Of a stretch of DNA of 64,000 bases, positions 35,550 to 45,655 are shown one piece after another. Every line of letters starts with the position of its first letter. Positions within the stretch are counted from its first letter, which is position 1. The notes beneath the pieces were generated by a model. It did no database searches. It saw only the letters and a list, made by a program, of their open reading frames with translations, and was not told the origin of the DNA. Source of the stretch: Paraburkholderia sp. FT54 (GTDB lineage Bacteria > Pseudomonadota > Gammaproteobacteria > Burkholderiales > Burkholderiaceae); contig NZ_CP134195.1 of the NCBI RefSeq assembly GCF_031585635.1, positions 2,480,001 through 2,544,000 on the forward strand, given 5' to 3'. The translations under genes and the position numbers were made by a program.

Positions 35550-35837
35550 GATACCGCACCGTGGTTATCTCATGTGAGGTTCCAGGCGGATTCTCCTTTC
35601 GTTCTCCTTGCCGTCCGGGCCGCCGCGGTGCCGACGGATAGCGTACCCAGGGAGAAGACAAAGTCGGCCCACCAACTCGATTGCTTGCTATAACGCTGGT
35701 TGTGATTCGCACGAATCGTCGAGCACTAACATGACGTTGCGGAACATGGGAATGCGCCGTGGCTGGAGCTATGCATAGTAGAAGGCGCAGAAGCGACTTG
35801 GTATGACATATTCGTTGTAGTGGGTTACCCTGCCCGG
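35550..35837. other. Intergenic, no gene recognised
   Basis: About 290 bases between the porin and aspartase/fumarase remnants with no coherent frame. It is probably further decayed sequence. Confidence 0.4.
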
Positions 35838-36018
35838 CCTGCGGGATTGAACGCCGTGGCCAGAACGAGCGCTTCATGGTCTCGCGCAGATGTTCGGCAT
35901 TCACCGTAATACCCTTCACACACCTGTCCGCGAGCGTCATGCACGCCGCGGTGAGATGTGTGAAGCTACGCACCAGCGCGCAGGCAATGATGGGTTCGAA
36001 GGCATTGAGTTGAAGCTT
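35838..36018 (-). pseudogene. Remnant of an aspartate ammonia-lyase / fumarase-type gene
   Basis: The minus strand from 36018 reads KLQLNAFEPIIACALVRSFT, then CMTLADRCVKGITVN and EHLRETM, the C-terminal core of class II fumarase/aspartase enzymes (LQLNAFEPIIA is nearly diagnostic of aspartase). After that the expected SIGLVTALNP is found only in the next frame as ALVLATAFNPA, so an indel is present. No other part of the gene is in the window. Confidence 0.75.
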
Positions 36019-36064
36019 CTAACGGCATGACCTCCAAACCATGCCGTCGTCAAAGGCCGCGGCC

Positions 36065-37396
36065 TTATCGCGCTTTGCTCGTCCCACTCCAGCTAAAACC
36101 AAAGCTCGACTGCATCGCAGGCGCCCACTTCGCGCACGCACGAAAACCCAGCAGCGCGCCGCCCACGGCAAACAGAACAGGAATCAGAAAATCCTGGCTC
36201 ACGCGGGTGAATTCGAACATGAGCACCACGGCGGTAACCGGCATCTGCATCGAGGCAGCGAGAAACGCCGTTGCGCCGACCACCGCGAATGCGCCCAACG
36301 ACGCCCCCGGCCACACGAGGCTCCACAATCCGCCGAGCACGATCGCCAGCAACGCGCCATTCGCGAGCCCCGGCGTGAGCAGGCCGCCCTCGGCGCCCGC
36401 GCGCAAACTGCTCGCGGTGATCACCACTTTCAGTACCAGCAGCATCGCGGCGAGGCTGATGGTCAAGTCACCATCGAATGCCAGTCCCGCAGGGCCCTTG
36501 CCATTGCCGAGCAACTGCGGGAAATGCATCGCGAGGACGCCGATCATAGCGAAGTTCAACAGCGACAACACAGGCAGGCGCCAGTTCTTCGGCGCGGCCT
36601 CACGTGAGCGTTTCATCAGCTCCGCGAAGCTCCACGCGGCCGCGCCGAAAATCGGACCGCACACCACGGACCAGACCACGAGCGAGGAGCCCAGCGTGAT
36701 CGACGGCACGAGGTATTGATGCTCGTTGCCCAACCCCACCTGAGCGACCAGCGCGGCCACCGACGAGGTCACGACGGCCGGCACCAGAGCGGGCCAGCCG
36801 AAGGTGCCCAACAGGACTTCGAGCACGAATACCGCGCCGCCAAGCGGCACGTTATAGACCGCGGCCAAACCGGCGCCCGCGCCGCACGCCACCATGATCC
36901 GGCTCTGCGCGACCGACAGACCCGCGCGACGCGACAGCCAGCCGGCAAGCGCCGAGCCGATCTCGCGCGGCGCGACTTCACGGCCGAGCGGCGAACCGAG
37001 CGCCACGGTGACGATCTGCAGCACTGCGTGGATGGTCGTGCTCGCTAAAGGCATCTGCGGATCGTCAGACTTGACGGCCTGGCGGATGCTCACGAGCGGC
37101 CGGCCGAACCGATAGAGCGCCCACCAGCCGAGTCCCGCCACCAGGCCGCAAATCGTCAGCACAAGCAGGCGGCGTTCGGGCGCGGCGCCATTCACGCCTT
37201 GCAGAAAACTCTCGGCGCTGATCACGTGCGTCACGCTGTAGCCGTACGCAAGGTGCTGGATGCCGTGCAGCAGCAGCGCGAGCAGCATGCCGCCAAGGCC
37301 GGCGCCGAGGCCGGTCAGCAGCGTGACCGCGGCCACCATGGCAAACGGACTGCGCTCGCAGCGTACTGGCTCGGAGGTGGTTGATTTGACTGACAT
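36065..37396 (-). CDS. ClC-family chloride channel / antiporter
   Basis: This is a 443-residue membrane protein from ATG 37396; the open frame extends 38 codons upstream without support. About 10-12 hydrophobic helices are seen. The gating glutamate is Glu140 in GSPLGREVAPREIGS, matching GREGP of E. coli ClcA, and the later GGLLTPGLANGALL corresponds to the GIFAP region. The proline-rich GSGIP anion-binding loop is not obvious (VSIRQAVKSDDPQ at that position), as in the divergent subgroup of bacterial ClC proteins. No C-terminal CBS domains. It is divergent from an MFS transporter. Confidence 0.88.
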   Translation of the reverse strand: MSVKSTTSEPVRCERSPFAMVAAVTLLTGLGAGLGGMLLALLLHGIQHLAYGYSVTHVISAESFLQGVNGAAPERRLLVLTICGLVAGLGWWALYRFGRPLVSIRQAVKSDDPQMPLASTTIHAVLQIVTVALGSPLGREVAPREIGSALAGWLSRRAGLSVAQSRIMVACGAGAGLAAVYNVPLGGAVFVLEVLLGTFGWPALVPAVVTSSVAALVAQVGLGNEHQYLVPSITLGSSLVVWSVVCGPIFGAAAWSFAELMKRSREAAPKNWRLPVLSLLNFAMIGVLAMHFPQLLGNGKGPAGLAFDGDLTISLAAMLLVLKVVITASSLRAGAEGGLLTPGLANGALLAIVLGGLWSLVWPGASLGAFAVVGATAFLAASMQMPVTAVVLMFEFTRVSQDFLIPVLFAVGGALLGFRACAKWAPAMQSSFGFSWSGTSKAR

Positions 37397-37914
37397 GGTG
37401 CGTCGAGAAAGTGCGAAAAGAGTAAAAGCGGCCATTTTATTGCGCAATGCAGCATGAATCAAATTGATTTTTCGGTTTGACTGATGCAAATACTGCATAT
37501 GTTCAAACAAAGGACTTCACGGTGCCTGCGAAACTGGCGTTTTCGGCCCGGCGCCATGTCTGCCGGCCGTACCGCCGCCAACCTGACCGGCGAGTATCTC
37601 CTCTACCGATTGGCGAATTACCTGAAGTCAAATCGACCGGATTAACGCGAAATCGCGTCCGAAAACAGGTTACAAATAACAAACCGAATTGCACACAGCG
37701 CCAATACAATAATTACATTTACCCAACATAAAGCACACCACGGCCATTCAGCATGAAATGTGCTCCAGGGATTAATACCGATAAACGCGCGTTCATTCAT
37801 GCAAGCGTTTAACAGTCGGCGTACACTCGCTCGGAGCCCATGCCACGGGGCGTGCGGGGCTGCGGAGCCACCCGTCGTTGAACACGGGTGATTGGAGAAT
37901 CAGGAGAACAATCA
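37397..37914. other. Divergent promoter region, AT-richer
   Basis: 518 bases between the ClC gene (minus) and the MFS gene (plus), clearly richer in A and T than the rest of the window in 37620-37740. No gene is recognised. It must contain both promoters. Confidence 0.5.
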
Positions 37915-39135
37915 ATGAGTTGGACACGGGAACAAAGAAACGTCACGATCGCCGCCTATCTGGGCTGGACACTCGACGCATTCGATTTCTTTCTAATGGT
38001 GTTCGTATTGAAAGATATCGCGGCGGAGTTCAATACAAAAATCCCTGAAGTCGCCTTCGGCATTATGCTGACCTTGATGATGCGTCCGGTCGGCGCATTG
38101 ATTTTCGGCTGGCTCGCCGACAAGTACGGCCGCCGTCCCACGCTGATGGTGAACATCGCGTGCTTCTCGCTGCTGGAACTGCTGTCCGGGTTTTCGCCGA
38201 ACCTGGCCACCCTGCTCGTGCTGCGCGCGTTGTTCGGCATCGCGATGGGCGGCGAATGGGGCGTCGGCGGCGCACTGACCATGGAAACCGTGCCGCCGAA
38301 GTCGCGCGGCATCGTCTCGGGTCTGCTGCAAGCAGGCTATCCGAGCGGCTATCTGCTCGCCTCGGTCGTGTTCGGCGTGTTCTATCAGTACATCGGCTGG
38401 CGCGGCATGTTCTTCGTCGGCGTGCTGCCGGCGTTGCTCGTGCTGTACGTGCGGGCGCACGTGCCGGAATCGCCCGCCTTCAAGACGCTCGAAAAGAAAG
38501 CGCGTCCGGGTCTCGTCGCCACGCTCAGGCAGAACGTCAAGCTGTCGCTGTACGCGATCATTCTGATGACCGCGTTCAACTTCTTCTCGCACGGTTCGCA
38601 GGATCTGTATCCGACCTTCCTGCGCGTGCAGCATCAGTTCGATGCGCATACGGTGTCATGGATCACGATCGTGCTGAACATCGGCGCAATTTGCGGCGGA
38701 CTATTTTTCGGTTCGTTGTCCGAGAAGATCGGCCGCAAGCGTGCGATCTTCATCGCGGCATTGATCGCGTTGCCGGTGCTGCCGTTGTGGGCCTTCTCGA
38801 CCACGCCGATGCTGCTCGCGGTCGGCGCCTTCCTGATGCAGATCTCCGTGCAGGGTGCATGGGGTGTGATTCCGGTGCACCTGAACGAAATCTCGCCCGA
38901 TGAAATCCGCGCGACGTTCCCCGGCCTCGTGTATCAGCTCGGCAATCTGATCGCGTCGGTCAACGGCCCGTTGCAGGCGAGTGCTGCCGAAGCGCACGGC
39001 AACAACTACGCGCTCATCATGGCGGTCGTGATCGGCATCGTGGTGGTGGTGATTGCCGCACTGATTCCGTTCAGCCGCGAGCGCCGCGGCATCGACATGA
39101 CGCAGTCGGCTAAACAGGTTGCGGCACAGCTTTAA
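37915..39135 (+). CDS. MFS transporter, probable carboxylate/sialate:H+ symporter type
   Basis: This is a 406-residue inner-membrane carrier starting at ATG 37915, which follows AGGAGAACA; the frame opens nine codons earlier. Twelve hydrophobic segments are seen. TM1 carries GWTLDAFDFFLMVFVLKDIA, the loop 2-3 signature is GWLADKYGRRPTLM, and TM4 has RALFGIAMGGEWGVGGALTMETVPPKSRG. These patterns are typical of the sialate:H+ symporter / lactate transporter group (JEN1-like). The substrate is probably a monocarboxylate; this is inference from family resemblance. It is followed by a clear terminator, so it is a single-gene unit. Confidence 0.87.
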   Translation: MSWTREQRNVTIAAYLGWTLDAFDFFLMVFVLKDIAAEFNTKIPEVAFGIMLTLMMRPVGALIFGWLADKYGRRPTLMVNIACFSLLELLSGFSPNLATLLVLRALFGIAMGGEWGVGGALTMETVPPKSRGIVSGLLQAGYPSGYLLASVVFGVFYQYIGWRGMFFVGVLPALLVLYVRAHVPESPAFKTLEKKARPGLVATLRQNVKLSLYAIILMTAFNFFSHGSQDLYPTFLRVQHQFDAHTVSWITIVLNIGAICGGLFFGSLSEKIGRKRAIFIAALIALPVLPLWAFSTTPMLLAVGAFLMQISVQGAWGVIPVHLNEISPDEIRATFPGLVYQLGNLIASVNGPLQASAAEAHGNNYALIMAVVIGIVVVVIAALIPFSRERRGIDMTQSAKQVAAQL

Positions 39136-39269
39136 GCGTTCGAACCCAACAGCTGTTTTGCCGGCGCGTCATCGGGCTCGATAGACGAGCAAGGCGGTTC
39201 GAACCGCCGCGACGCAAAGCACGCGTCAGCCAACAAACGCAAGGCCAAACAAGGCAGCAGGCAATACGA

Positions 39270-39302
39270 GGCCGTTCCGATTTCCATCGGAACGGCTTTT
39301 TT
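39270..39302 (+). terminator. Rho-independent terminator after the MFS gene
   Basis: GCCGTTCCGAT (39270-39280), loop TTCC, ATCGGAACGGC (39285-39295), then six or more T. An 11-bp perfect stem. Confidence 0.92.
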
Positions 39303-39492
39303 ATTGCCACGCGGTTTGACGCGCCGCGTGCACGGAAAAGCGGACCTTCGTCAGGTCTTCTAGAGGAGTTAGTCGACACAGACCCTTGATCGCACGGACC
39401 ATTCCTTCTTATCCTGAAAAGAACGGCCGTTTCAAATAAACACTTGAATCGCTTGTTTGCGGGCCGGGCGCCCGGCAACTGGGAGACGCAAC

Positions 39493-40359
39493 ATGGCAGT
39501 TCGCACAACGGGCCGACATGCCGGCGATACGAAATCCCGCATCCTCGACGCCTCCGAAACACTATTCATCGAATGCGGCTATGAAGCCATGTCTTTGCGC
39601 CAGATTACTTCGCGCGCCGAAGTAAATCTCGCGGCAGTGAACTATCACTTCGGCAACAAGGAATCGCTGATTCACTCGATGCTGTCACGCCGCCTCGACC
39701 ACCTCAATCAGGAACGGCTCAAGCTGCTCGACCGCTTCGACGCCATGCTCGGCGAACGCCTGACCTGCGAGCACGTGCTCGGCGCGATGTTCATTCCGGC
39801 GCTGCGCCTGTCGCGCGATCCGCGCGTGGGCGGCAAGGCGTTTCTGCGTTTGCTGGGCCGCGCTTATACCGATCCGTCGTCGTTCATTCGCGACTTTCTC
39901 AACGGGCACTACGCGTCAGTAGCGGTGCGCTTTTTCGATGCGTTCCAGCGCGCGTTGCCGCATCTGCCGCGCGAGGAACTCGGCTGGCGCCTGCACTTCG
40001 CGATCGGCGCGCTGTCTGGCGTGCTGGCCGGCACCGACACGGACAGCCTGATTTCCGAGTTCTCGCAGGGCAAGTCGATGAACGACCTGCAACTCATCGC
40101 ACGCCTCGCCTCGCTGATGGTGGCCGCGCTCAAGGCACCGCTGCCTGACGGCTCGCAACTGGCCGCGTTTGCCGCCGTTCTGGGCGATGCCACCGACGGC
40201 GGCTCGCACTGCGTCGGCGACGGCAGCGCGGAATGCGCGAGCGCGGCACACATTGAAGGCGGAGCGGAATCGTTATCGCCGGCCGTATCGGAAAGCGAAC
40301 ATCGTGACGGCAACATGGAAGCAGCTCCGCGTCAGCACGCATGTGACGGTGCGGCTTGA
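39493..40359 (+). CDS. TetR/AcrR regulator of the fatty-acid cluster (PsrA-like)
   Basis: This is a 288-residue repressor from ATG 39493. The N-terminal TetR helix-turn-helix spans residues 13-60: SRILDASETLFIECGYEAMSLRQITSRAEVNLAAVNYHFGNKESLIHSML. The AEVNLAAVNYHFG recognition segment closely matches the PsrA group, which senses long-chain fatty acids and represses beta-oxidation genes in Pseudomonas. The ~45-residue Ser/Glu-rich C-terminal tail is variable. It lies 145 bases upstream of fadE in the same direction, so local control of the fad cluster is the natural inference. Confidence 0.88.
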   Translation: MAVRTTGRHAGDTKSRILDASETLFIECGYEAMSLRQITSRAEVNLAAVNYHFGNKESLIHSMLSRRLDHLNQERLKLLDRFDAMLGERLTCEHVLGAMFIPALRLSRDPRVGGKAFLRLLGRAYTDPSSFIRDFLNGHYASVAVRFFDAFQRALPHLPREELGWRLHFAIGALSGVLAGTDTDSLISEFSQGKSMNDLQLIARLASLMVAALKAPLPDGSQLAAFAAVLGDATDGGSHCVGDGSAECASAAHIEGGAESLSPAVSESEHRDGNMEAAPRQHACDGAA

Positions 40360-40504
40360 CGATCGGGCGCCGCGGGAAGCGCGCTGTCAGAAGCCGCGGC
40401 TGCGCACGCGGCGCTCGCGCGAGCGGGCAAAAAATCAGTAGAACGCGAACCGTCCGTGCTGCGTGGATGCGTTCGTTCGCACCATCGAAACAGGAGGAAA
40501 CGTC

Positions 40505-43003
40505 ATGCCGTGGTTCATCCTGATGCTCGTCATTGCCGCTTTCGCGCTCGTCTACATTCAGGCGCGCGCGACATGGTGGCTTGCCTTCATGATCGTCTGG
40601 GTGGCGGCCGCGCATGTCAGCGGAGCCGCGGGTCCGGTGGCCACGACGCTGCTCGCCATCGTCCTCGTCCTCCCCGCTCTCGTGCTCGCGCTCAAACCGC
40701 TGCGCCGCACGTGGCTCGCGAAGCCGGTGCTCGACATCTTCCGCAAGATCCTGCCGCAGATGTCGCCGACCGAGCGCGATGCGATCGAAGCCGGCACGGT
40801 CTGGTGGGATGCCGAACTGTTCTCGGGACGCCCGCATTGGGACAAGCTGCTCAGCTACGGCCCCGCCACGCTGAGCGCGGAAGAACAGTCGTTCCTCGAC
40901 GTCGAATGCGAGCAGTTGTGCGATCTCGCAAACGACTGGGAAACCACCATGGTCTGGCAGGACCTGTCGCCGCAAACCTGGCAGTACATCAAGGAGCGTG
41001 GCTTTCTCGGCATGATCATTCCGAAGCAGTACGGCGGCAAGCAGTTCTCCGCCTACGCGCATTCGCAGGTCATCATGAAGCTCGCCACGCGCTGCTCGGC
41101 CGCCGCCGTTTCGGTGATGGTGCCGAACTCGCTCGGTCCCGCCGAACTGCTGTTGCACTACGGCACCGACGAGCAGAAAAACCACTACCTGCCGCGCCTC
41201 GCGCGCGGCGAGGAAATCCCCTGCTTCGCGCTGACGAGCCCCTATGCCGGTTCCGACGCGGCGGCGATTCCTGACGTCGGCATCGTATGCAAAGGGACGT
41301 TCGACGGCCGTGAGACGCTGGGTTTTCGCGTCACGTGGGACAAACGCTATATCACGCTCGGCCCGATCGCGACCGTGCTCGGCCTCGCCTTTCGCGCGCT
41401 CGATCCCGACCATCTGCTCGGCACCGACGTCGAACCCGGCATCACCTGCGCGCTGATTCCGACCGATCATCCGGGCGTGAACATCGGTCGCCGTCATTGG
41501 CCGCTCAACGCCGTGTTCCAGAACGGTCCGAACTCGGGCAAGGACGTCTTCATTCCGCTCGACTGGGTGATCGGTGGACGCGCGCAGGTCGGCAACGGCT
41601 GGCGCATGCTGATGGAATGTCTCGCGGCGGGCCGGGCGATTTCGCTGCCGTCGTCGAACGTGGGGATGGCGAAGATCGCCGTGCGCGGCACCGGTGCCTA
41701 TGCCGCGATTCGCCGCCAGTTCCGCACCGCCGTCGGCAAGTTCGAAGGCGTGCAGGAAGCGCTCGGCCGCATGGGCGGCAACCTGTACGTCATGGACGCG
41801 GCGCGGCGCCTGTCGGCGCACGCGGTGGATTTCGGCGAAAAGCCTTCGGTGATTTCGGCGATCGCAAAGTATCACATCACCGAGCGCGCCCGCATGGTCA
41901 TCAACGACGGCATGGATATCACCGCCGGCAAGGGTATCTGCATGGGGCCGTCGAACTTCCTCGCACGCGCCTATCAGCAGGTGCCGATCTCGATCACCGT
42001 GGAAGGCGCCAACATTCTCACGCGTTGCCTGATCATCTTCGGCCAGGGCGCGATCCGGTGTCATCCGTATGTGCTGAAGGAAATGGCCGCCACGCGCGAA
42101 ACGGACCACTCCCGCGCGCTGCGCGATTTCGACGAGGCGTTCTTCGGCCACGTCGGCTTCACGCTCTCCAACGTGGTGCGCAGTTTCGTGTATGGCGTGA
42201 CGGGCGGCGCCTTCATCGCCAAACCGCGCACGGCCCATGCGCCGCTGCATGCGTACTACCGCGCGGCCACTCGCCTGTCCACCGCGTTCGCGCTGCTCGC
42301 CGATGTCTCGATGTTCGTGCTCGGCGCCGATCTGAAACGCCGCGAGCGCATCTCCGCGCGGCTCGGCGACGTGCTCTCACAGCTCTACCTGATCTCGGCC
42401 ACGCTCAAGCGTTTCGAGGACGAAGGCCGTCAGGAAGAAGACCTGCCGCTGGTGCGCTGGGGTGTCGAGGATTCGCTGTACAAGGCGCAACACGCGCTCG
42501 ACGGCGTGCTCGCCAACTATCCGAACCGCCTCGCCGCGGGCCTCGTGCGCGTGCTCGCGTTTCCGTTCGGCCTGCCCTATCGGGAGCCGTCCGACCAGCT
42601 CGGCAGTGACATCGCCGAACTGATGCAAACGCCAGGCGCCGCGCGCAATCGTCTGGTGTCCGATTCATACGTGCCGCATCCGGACATCGACGCGCTCGGC
42701 TATGGCGAGCTGGTGTTCGAACTGAACCCGCGCTTCACGCAGATCGACCAGAAGCTGCGCGACGCGGTCAAGCAAGGCCTGCTCGAACCGATGCCGCAGA
42801 GCCTGCCGCAACTGGCCGCCTGGACTGACGCGGCGCAGAAAAAAGGCCTGCTCGACGCCGACGACCGCCGCGTGCTCGACGACTACGCGCGTTACGGCGC
42901 GCAAGTCGTGAAGGTGGACGACTTCCCCGCCGACTTCGACATGCTCGCCAATTTGCAAAAGCGCACGGAGACGCTCGAAAAGGCGCTGGAGTTCGCGGCC
43001 TGA
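40505..43003 (+). CDS. fadE: Acyl-CoA dehydrogenase FadE
   Basis: This is an 832-residue FadE-type flavoprotein doing the first step of fatty-acid beta-oxidation (acyl-CoA to trans-2-enoyl-CoA). ATG 40505 is preceded by AGGAGGAAA; an in-frame GTG at 40463 is not needed. Two hydrophobic N-terminal helices (WFILMLVIAAFALVYIQ, ATTLLAIVLVLPALVLAL) anchor it to the membrane. The dehydrogenase core has FLDVECEQLCDLANDWE, GFLGMIIPKQYGGKQFSAYAHS, PCFALTSPYAGSDAAAIPD, and ISITVEGANILTRCLIIFGQGAIRCHP. The C-terminal ~250 residues are the DUF1974 extension of FadE proteins. The length matches E. coli FadE (about 814). Confidence 0.96.
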   Translation: MPWFILMLVIAAFALVYIQARATWWLAFMIVWVAAAHVSGAAGPVATTLLAIVLVLPALVLALKPLRRTWLAKPVLDIFRKILPQMSPTERDAIEAGTVWWDAELFSGRPHWDKLLSYGPATLSAEEQSFLDVECEQLCDLANDWETTMVWQDLSPQTWQYIKERGFLGMIIPKQYGGKQFSAYAHSQVIMKLATRCSAAAVSVMVPNSLGPAELLLHYGTDEQKNHYLPRLARGEEIPCFALTSPYAGSDAAAIPDVGIVCKGTFDGRETLGFRVTWDKRYITLGPIATVLGLAFRALDPDHLLGTDVEPGITCALIPTDHPGVNIGRRHWPLNAVFQNGPNSGKDVFIPLDWVIGGRAQVGNGWRMLMECLAAGRAISLPSSNVGMAKIAVRGTGAYAAIRRQFRTAVGKFEGVQEALGRMGGNLYVMDAARRLSAHAVDFGEKPSVISAIAKYHITERARMVINDGMDITAGKGICMGPSNFLARAYQQVPISITVEGANILTRCLIIFGQGAIRCHPYVLKEMAATRETDHSRALRDFDEAFFGHVGFTLSNVVRSFVYGVTGGAFIAKPRTAHAPLHAYYRAATRLSTAFALLADVSMFVLGADLKRRERISARLGDVLSQLYLISATLKRFEDEGRQEEDLPLVRWGVEDSLYKAQHALDGVLANYPNRLAAGLVRVLAFPFGLPYREPSDQLGSDIAELMQTPGAARNRLVSDSYVPHPDIDALGYGELVFELNPRFTQIDQKLRDAVKQGLLEPMPQSLPQLAAWTDAAQKKGLLDADDRRVLDDYARYGAQVVKVDDFPADFDMLANLQKRTETLEKALEFAA

Positions 43004-43141
43004 GTTCGGCACCGGTTTAAAAAAACATCCGGGGAAGGCGCGCCGCGGGCGCCGAACTCGGTGCACACTGACACACGTTCGACGTCCCTCTCTCTTCGAG
43101 CAGGACTTCCTTCCGGCGTGGCCAGCGGAGCGACTAATAAT

Positions 43142-44563
43142 ATGAACGACTCTTACCTGAACTTCGTCAATTCGCCGTTCGGCGCGCGCCTTGCGCGCTC
43201 GCTCGGTCTGCCCAAGCCCGAGGTACTGCGCCGCTATCGCGCGGACCAGCCCGAGTTCGGCGGCCTGGTGGCGATCGGCGCGGGCCGCGAACCGCATCTG
43301 CTCGAGGCGCTCGCGACACTCGTGGCGAGCATCGGCGTGACGAGCGTCGCGCATCAAAGCGCCGGCTTGTGGGTGCCGCTCGCCAACCGCCACGGTCTCA
43401 TGACGGGGCGCTTCGAAGCGGCCGAGTCCGGCTCGCAAGGCAAACTCGCGGCGCTGCTGTTCGATGCGAGCGGTATCGAAGACAGTACCCAGCTCGAACC
43501 GCTGCACGGTTTCTTTCACGACACGCTGCGCTCGCTCGGCAAGTGCGGGCGCATCGTCGTGCTGGGACGGCCGCCGGAAAATTGCGCGACGCCGCGTCAA
43601 TGGACCGCGCAGCGCGCGCTCGAAGGCTTCACGCGCTCGCTCGGCAAGGAAGCGCGACGCGGCATCACGGCGAATCTCGTGTATGTGGAGCAAGGTGCGC
43701 AGAGCCGCGTGGAAGCGACGCTGCGGTTCTTTCTGTCGCCGCGCTCCGCCTATGTGTCGGGCCAGGTCGTGCGCATCGCCGCCGGCGCGGGCAACGCCGC
43801 TAACGATACGACGCCCGCCTTCGACTGGCACCAGCCGCTCGCGGGCCGGCGCGCGGTCGTGACCGGCGCGGCGCGCGGCATCGGCGCCTCGATTGCGAGC
43901 GTGCTGGCGGCCGAAGGCGCGCACGTGATCGGTATCGACATCCCAACGGCCCGCGACGCGCTCGACGCGGGCATGCGTCAGCTGAACGGCACCGCGCTCG
44001 CCTTCGACATCGCCGCGCCCGAAGCGCCCGCGCAAATCGCCGCCGCGCTCGACGAACAGGGCGTGGATATCGTCGTGCACAACGCCGGCATCACGAAGGA
44101 CAAAACCATCGCGAAGATGACCGACGCCGCGTGGCAAAGCGTGATCGACATCAACCTGTGCGCGCAGGAGCGGATCGACGACGCCTTGCTCGCCGCCGGC
44201 ATTCTGCGCGACGGCGGACGGATCATCGGCGTATCGTCGATCAGCGGCATCGCCGGCAATCTCGGCCAGACCAATTACGCCACCTCGAAGGCGGGCGTGA
44301 TCGGCCGCGTGCAGAGCATGGCGCCGCACCTGCGCGCACGCGGCATCACGATCAACGCGGTCGCGCCCGGCTTCATCGAAACGCAGATGACCGCGAAGAT
44401 TCCGCTGACTATCCGCGAAGCCGGCCGCCGCATGAATTCGATGAGCCAGGGCGGCCAGCCGGTCGACGTCGCGCAGACCATCGCGTGGCTCGCGCATCCG
44501 GGATCGGCCGGCGTGAGCGGCCAGGTCGTGCGCGTGTGCGGACAGAGCCTGATTGGAGCGTGA
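43142..44563 (+). CDS. FabG-like 3-oxoacyl reductase / 3-hydroxyacyl-CoA dehydrogenase
   Basis: This is a 473-residue long-form FabG (FabG4-like). Residues 1-210 are a degenerate Rossmann domain without catalytic motifs. Residues 235-473 are a full SDR: cofactor loop VTGAARGIGASIASVLA, HNAGITKDKTIAKMTD, catalytic Ser in SSISGIAGNLGQTNYATSKAG with the Tyr-x3-Lys pair, and a PGFIETQMT tail. It uses NAD(P)(H) on 3-hydroxyacyl/3-oxoacyl-CoA. It lies 138 bases after fadE and two bases before the MaoC gene, in the fatty-acid oxidation operon, so the oxidative direction is likely. Confidence 0.92.
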   Translation: MNDSYLNFVNSPFGARLARSLGLPKPEVLRRYRADQPEFGGLVAIGAGREPHLLEALATLVASIGVTSVAHQSAGLWVPLANRHGLMTGRFEAAESGSQGKLAALLFDASGIEDSTQLEPLHGFFHDTLRSLGKCGRIVVLGRPPENCATPRQWTAQRALEGFTRSLGKEARRGITANLVYVEQGAQSRVEATLRFFLSPRSAYVSGQVVRIAAGAGNAANDTTPAFDWHQPLAGRRAVVTGAARGIGASIASVLAAEGAHVIGIDIPTARDALDAGMRQLNGTALAFDIAAPEAPAQIAAALDEQGVDIVVHNAGITKDKTIAKMTDAAWQSVIDINLCAQERIDDALLAAGILRDGGRIIGVSSISGIAGNLGQTNYATSKAGVIGRVQSMAPHLRARGITINAVAPGFIETQMTAKIPLTIREAGRRMNSMSQGGQPVDVAQTIAWLAHPGSAGVSGQVVRVCGQSLIGA

Positions 44564-44565
44564 CC

Positions 44566-45501
44566 ATGGGTGAGCCCGGTGATCCGTTCGGCGGCAGTCC
44601 TCTATCGAACCCGGCGCGACCGGATGCGGTGCGGCCCAAGACCGTCGTCATCGACACCTTGCCCGCGCCCGCGAAGCTTTATGCGCGCGCGTTATCCGGC
44701 ATCGCCAAACGCGGGCGCGAGACGCGTTTGCCGCCGCTGCGGCTCGTGCGCCCCGCCGTCGCGCTCGATCCGGGGCCGATCTGGCGTTACGCGCGCGTCT
44801 GCGGTTTCATCCCCGAGCACGGCGTGCCGCTCACGTATCCGCATCTGCTCGCCTTTCCTTTGCATCTGTTGATGCTGACCGACCCGGCGTTTCCGTGGCC
44901 GGCGCTCGGCCTGGTGCATGTGGCCAACCATGTGCGCCTGCGCCGGCCGCTCGCCTACAAGGAGATGCTGCGCGTCGAAGTGGAATTCGGCGCGCTGCTG
45001 CGCCACGACAAAGGCCAGGCGTTCGTGCTGCACACCCGCATGTACCGGCGCGGCGAAGCGGTCTGGGACGGCGACAGCGTCTATCTGAAGCGCGGCGTGC
45101 CGCCGAGCGGCAGCGTGCTCGATCCGCTCGAACTCGGACCCGAGGCGCTGCAACGCATCGCGCGCTGGCAACTCGCGTCACAACTGGGCCGCGACTACGC
45201 GAGCGTGTCCGGCGACTACAACCCGATCCATCTGACCGCGCTGTCCGCGAAGGCCTTCGGCTTTCCGCGCGCAATCGCGCACGGCATGTGGACGCTCGCG
45301 CGCGCCGCCTCTGCGTTGCAGCCGCCCAAGCCGCTCGCGGAAGCCACGCTCAGCGCCGAATTCAAACTGCCGATGCTGCTGCCAGGCGAAGCCTCGCTGT
45401 GGAGCGCGTCGCCTTCGCTGATCGAACGCGACATCGAAGTGCGCGACGTCGCCGGGCAGAAACCGCATTTGCGCGGCCGCATGCAATGGAGGTTGCAATG
45501 A
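44566..45501 (+). CDS. MaoC-family enoyl-CoA hydratase
   Basis: This is a 311-residue hot-dog fold protein starting at ATG 44566, two bases after the reductase stop. The C-terminal half has the hydratase 2 motif SGDYNPIHLTALSAKAFGFPRAIAHGMWTLARA, with catalytic Asp and His near residues 213-218. The N-terminal half is a second, degenerate hot dog. It should hydrate trans-2-enoyl-CoA to the (R)-3-hydroxyacyl-CoA and so link FadE to the reductase. The stereochemistry (R) fits FabG-type SDRs rather than FadB, which makes the pair coherent. Confidence 0.9.
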   Translation: MGEPGDPFGGSPLSNPARPDAVRPKTVVIDTLPAPAKLYARALSGIAKRGRETRLPPLRLVRPAVALDPGPIWRYARVCGFIPEHGVPLTYPHLLAFPLHLLMLTDPAFPWPALGLVHVANHVRLRRPLAYKEMLRVEVEFGALLRHDKGQAFVLHTRMYRRGEAVWDGDSVYLKRGVPPSGSVLDPLELGPEALQRIARWQLASQLGRDYASVSGDYNPIHLTALSAKAFGFPRAIAHGMWTLARAASALQPPKPLAEATLSAEFKLPMLLPGEASLWSASPSLIERDIEVRDVAGQKPHLRGRMQWRLQ

Positions 45502-45655
45502 GGCGGCGCGCGCGCCGTGCGTCGAAACATGCGTCGAGGTGTGGAATTCAGGGTGGATGAAATCGTTGTTGGATCAGGACCGTCGCGAGCCACCGTCACA
45601 CCATTGCACCATTCGTATCATTCAATAACCAGGGAACGACCCGAAGGAGACGAGC

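Noticed and set aside
40130..42250. 706-codon open frame on the minus strand
   Set aside because: Antisense to fadE and the TetR gene; no recognisable motifs.
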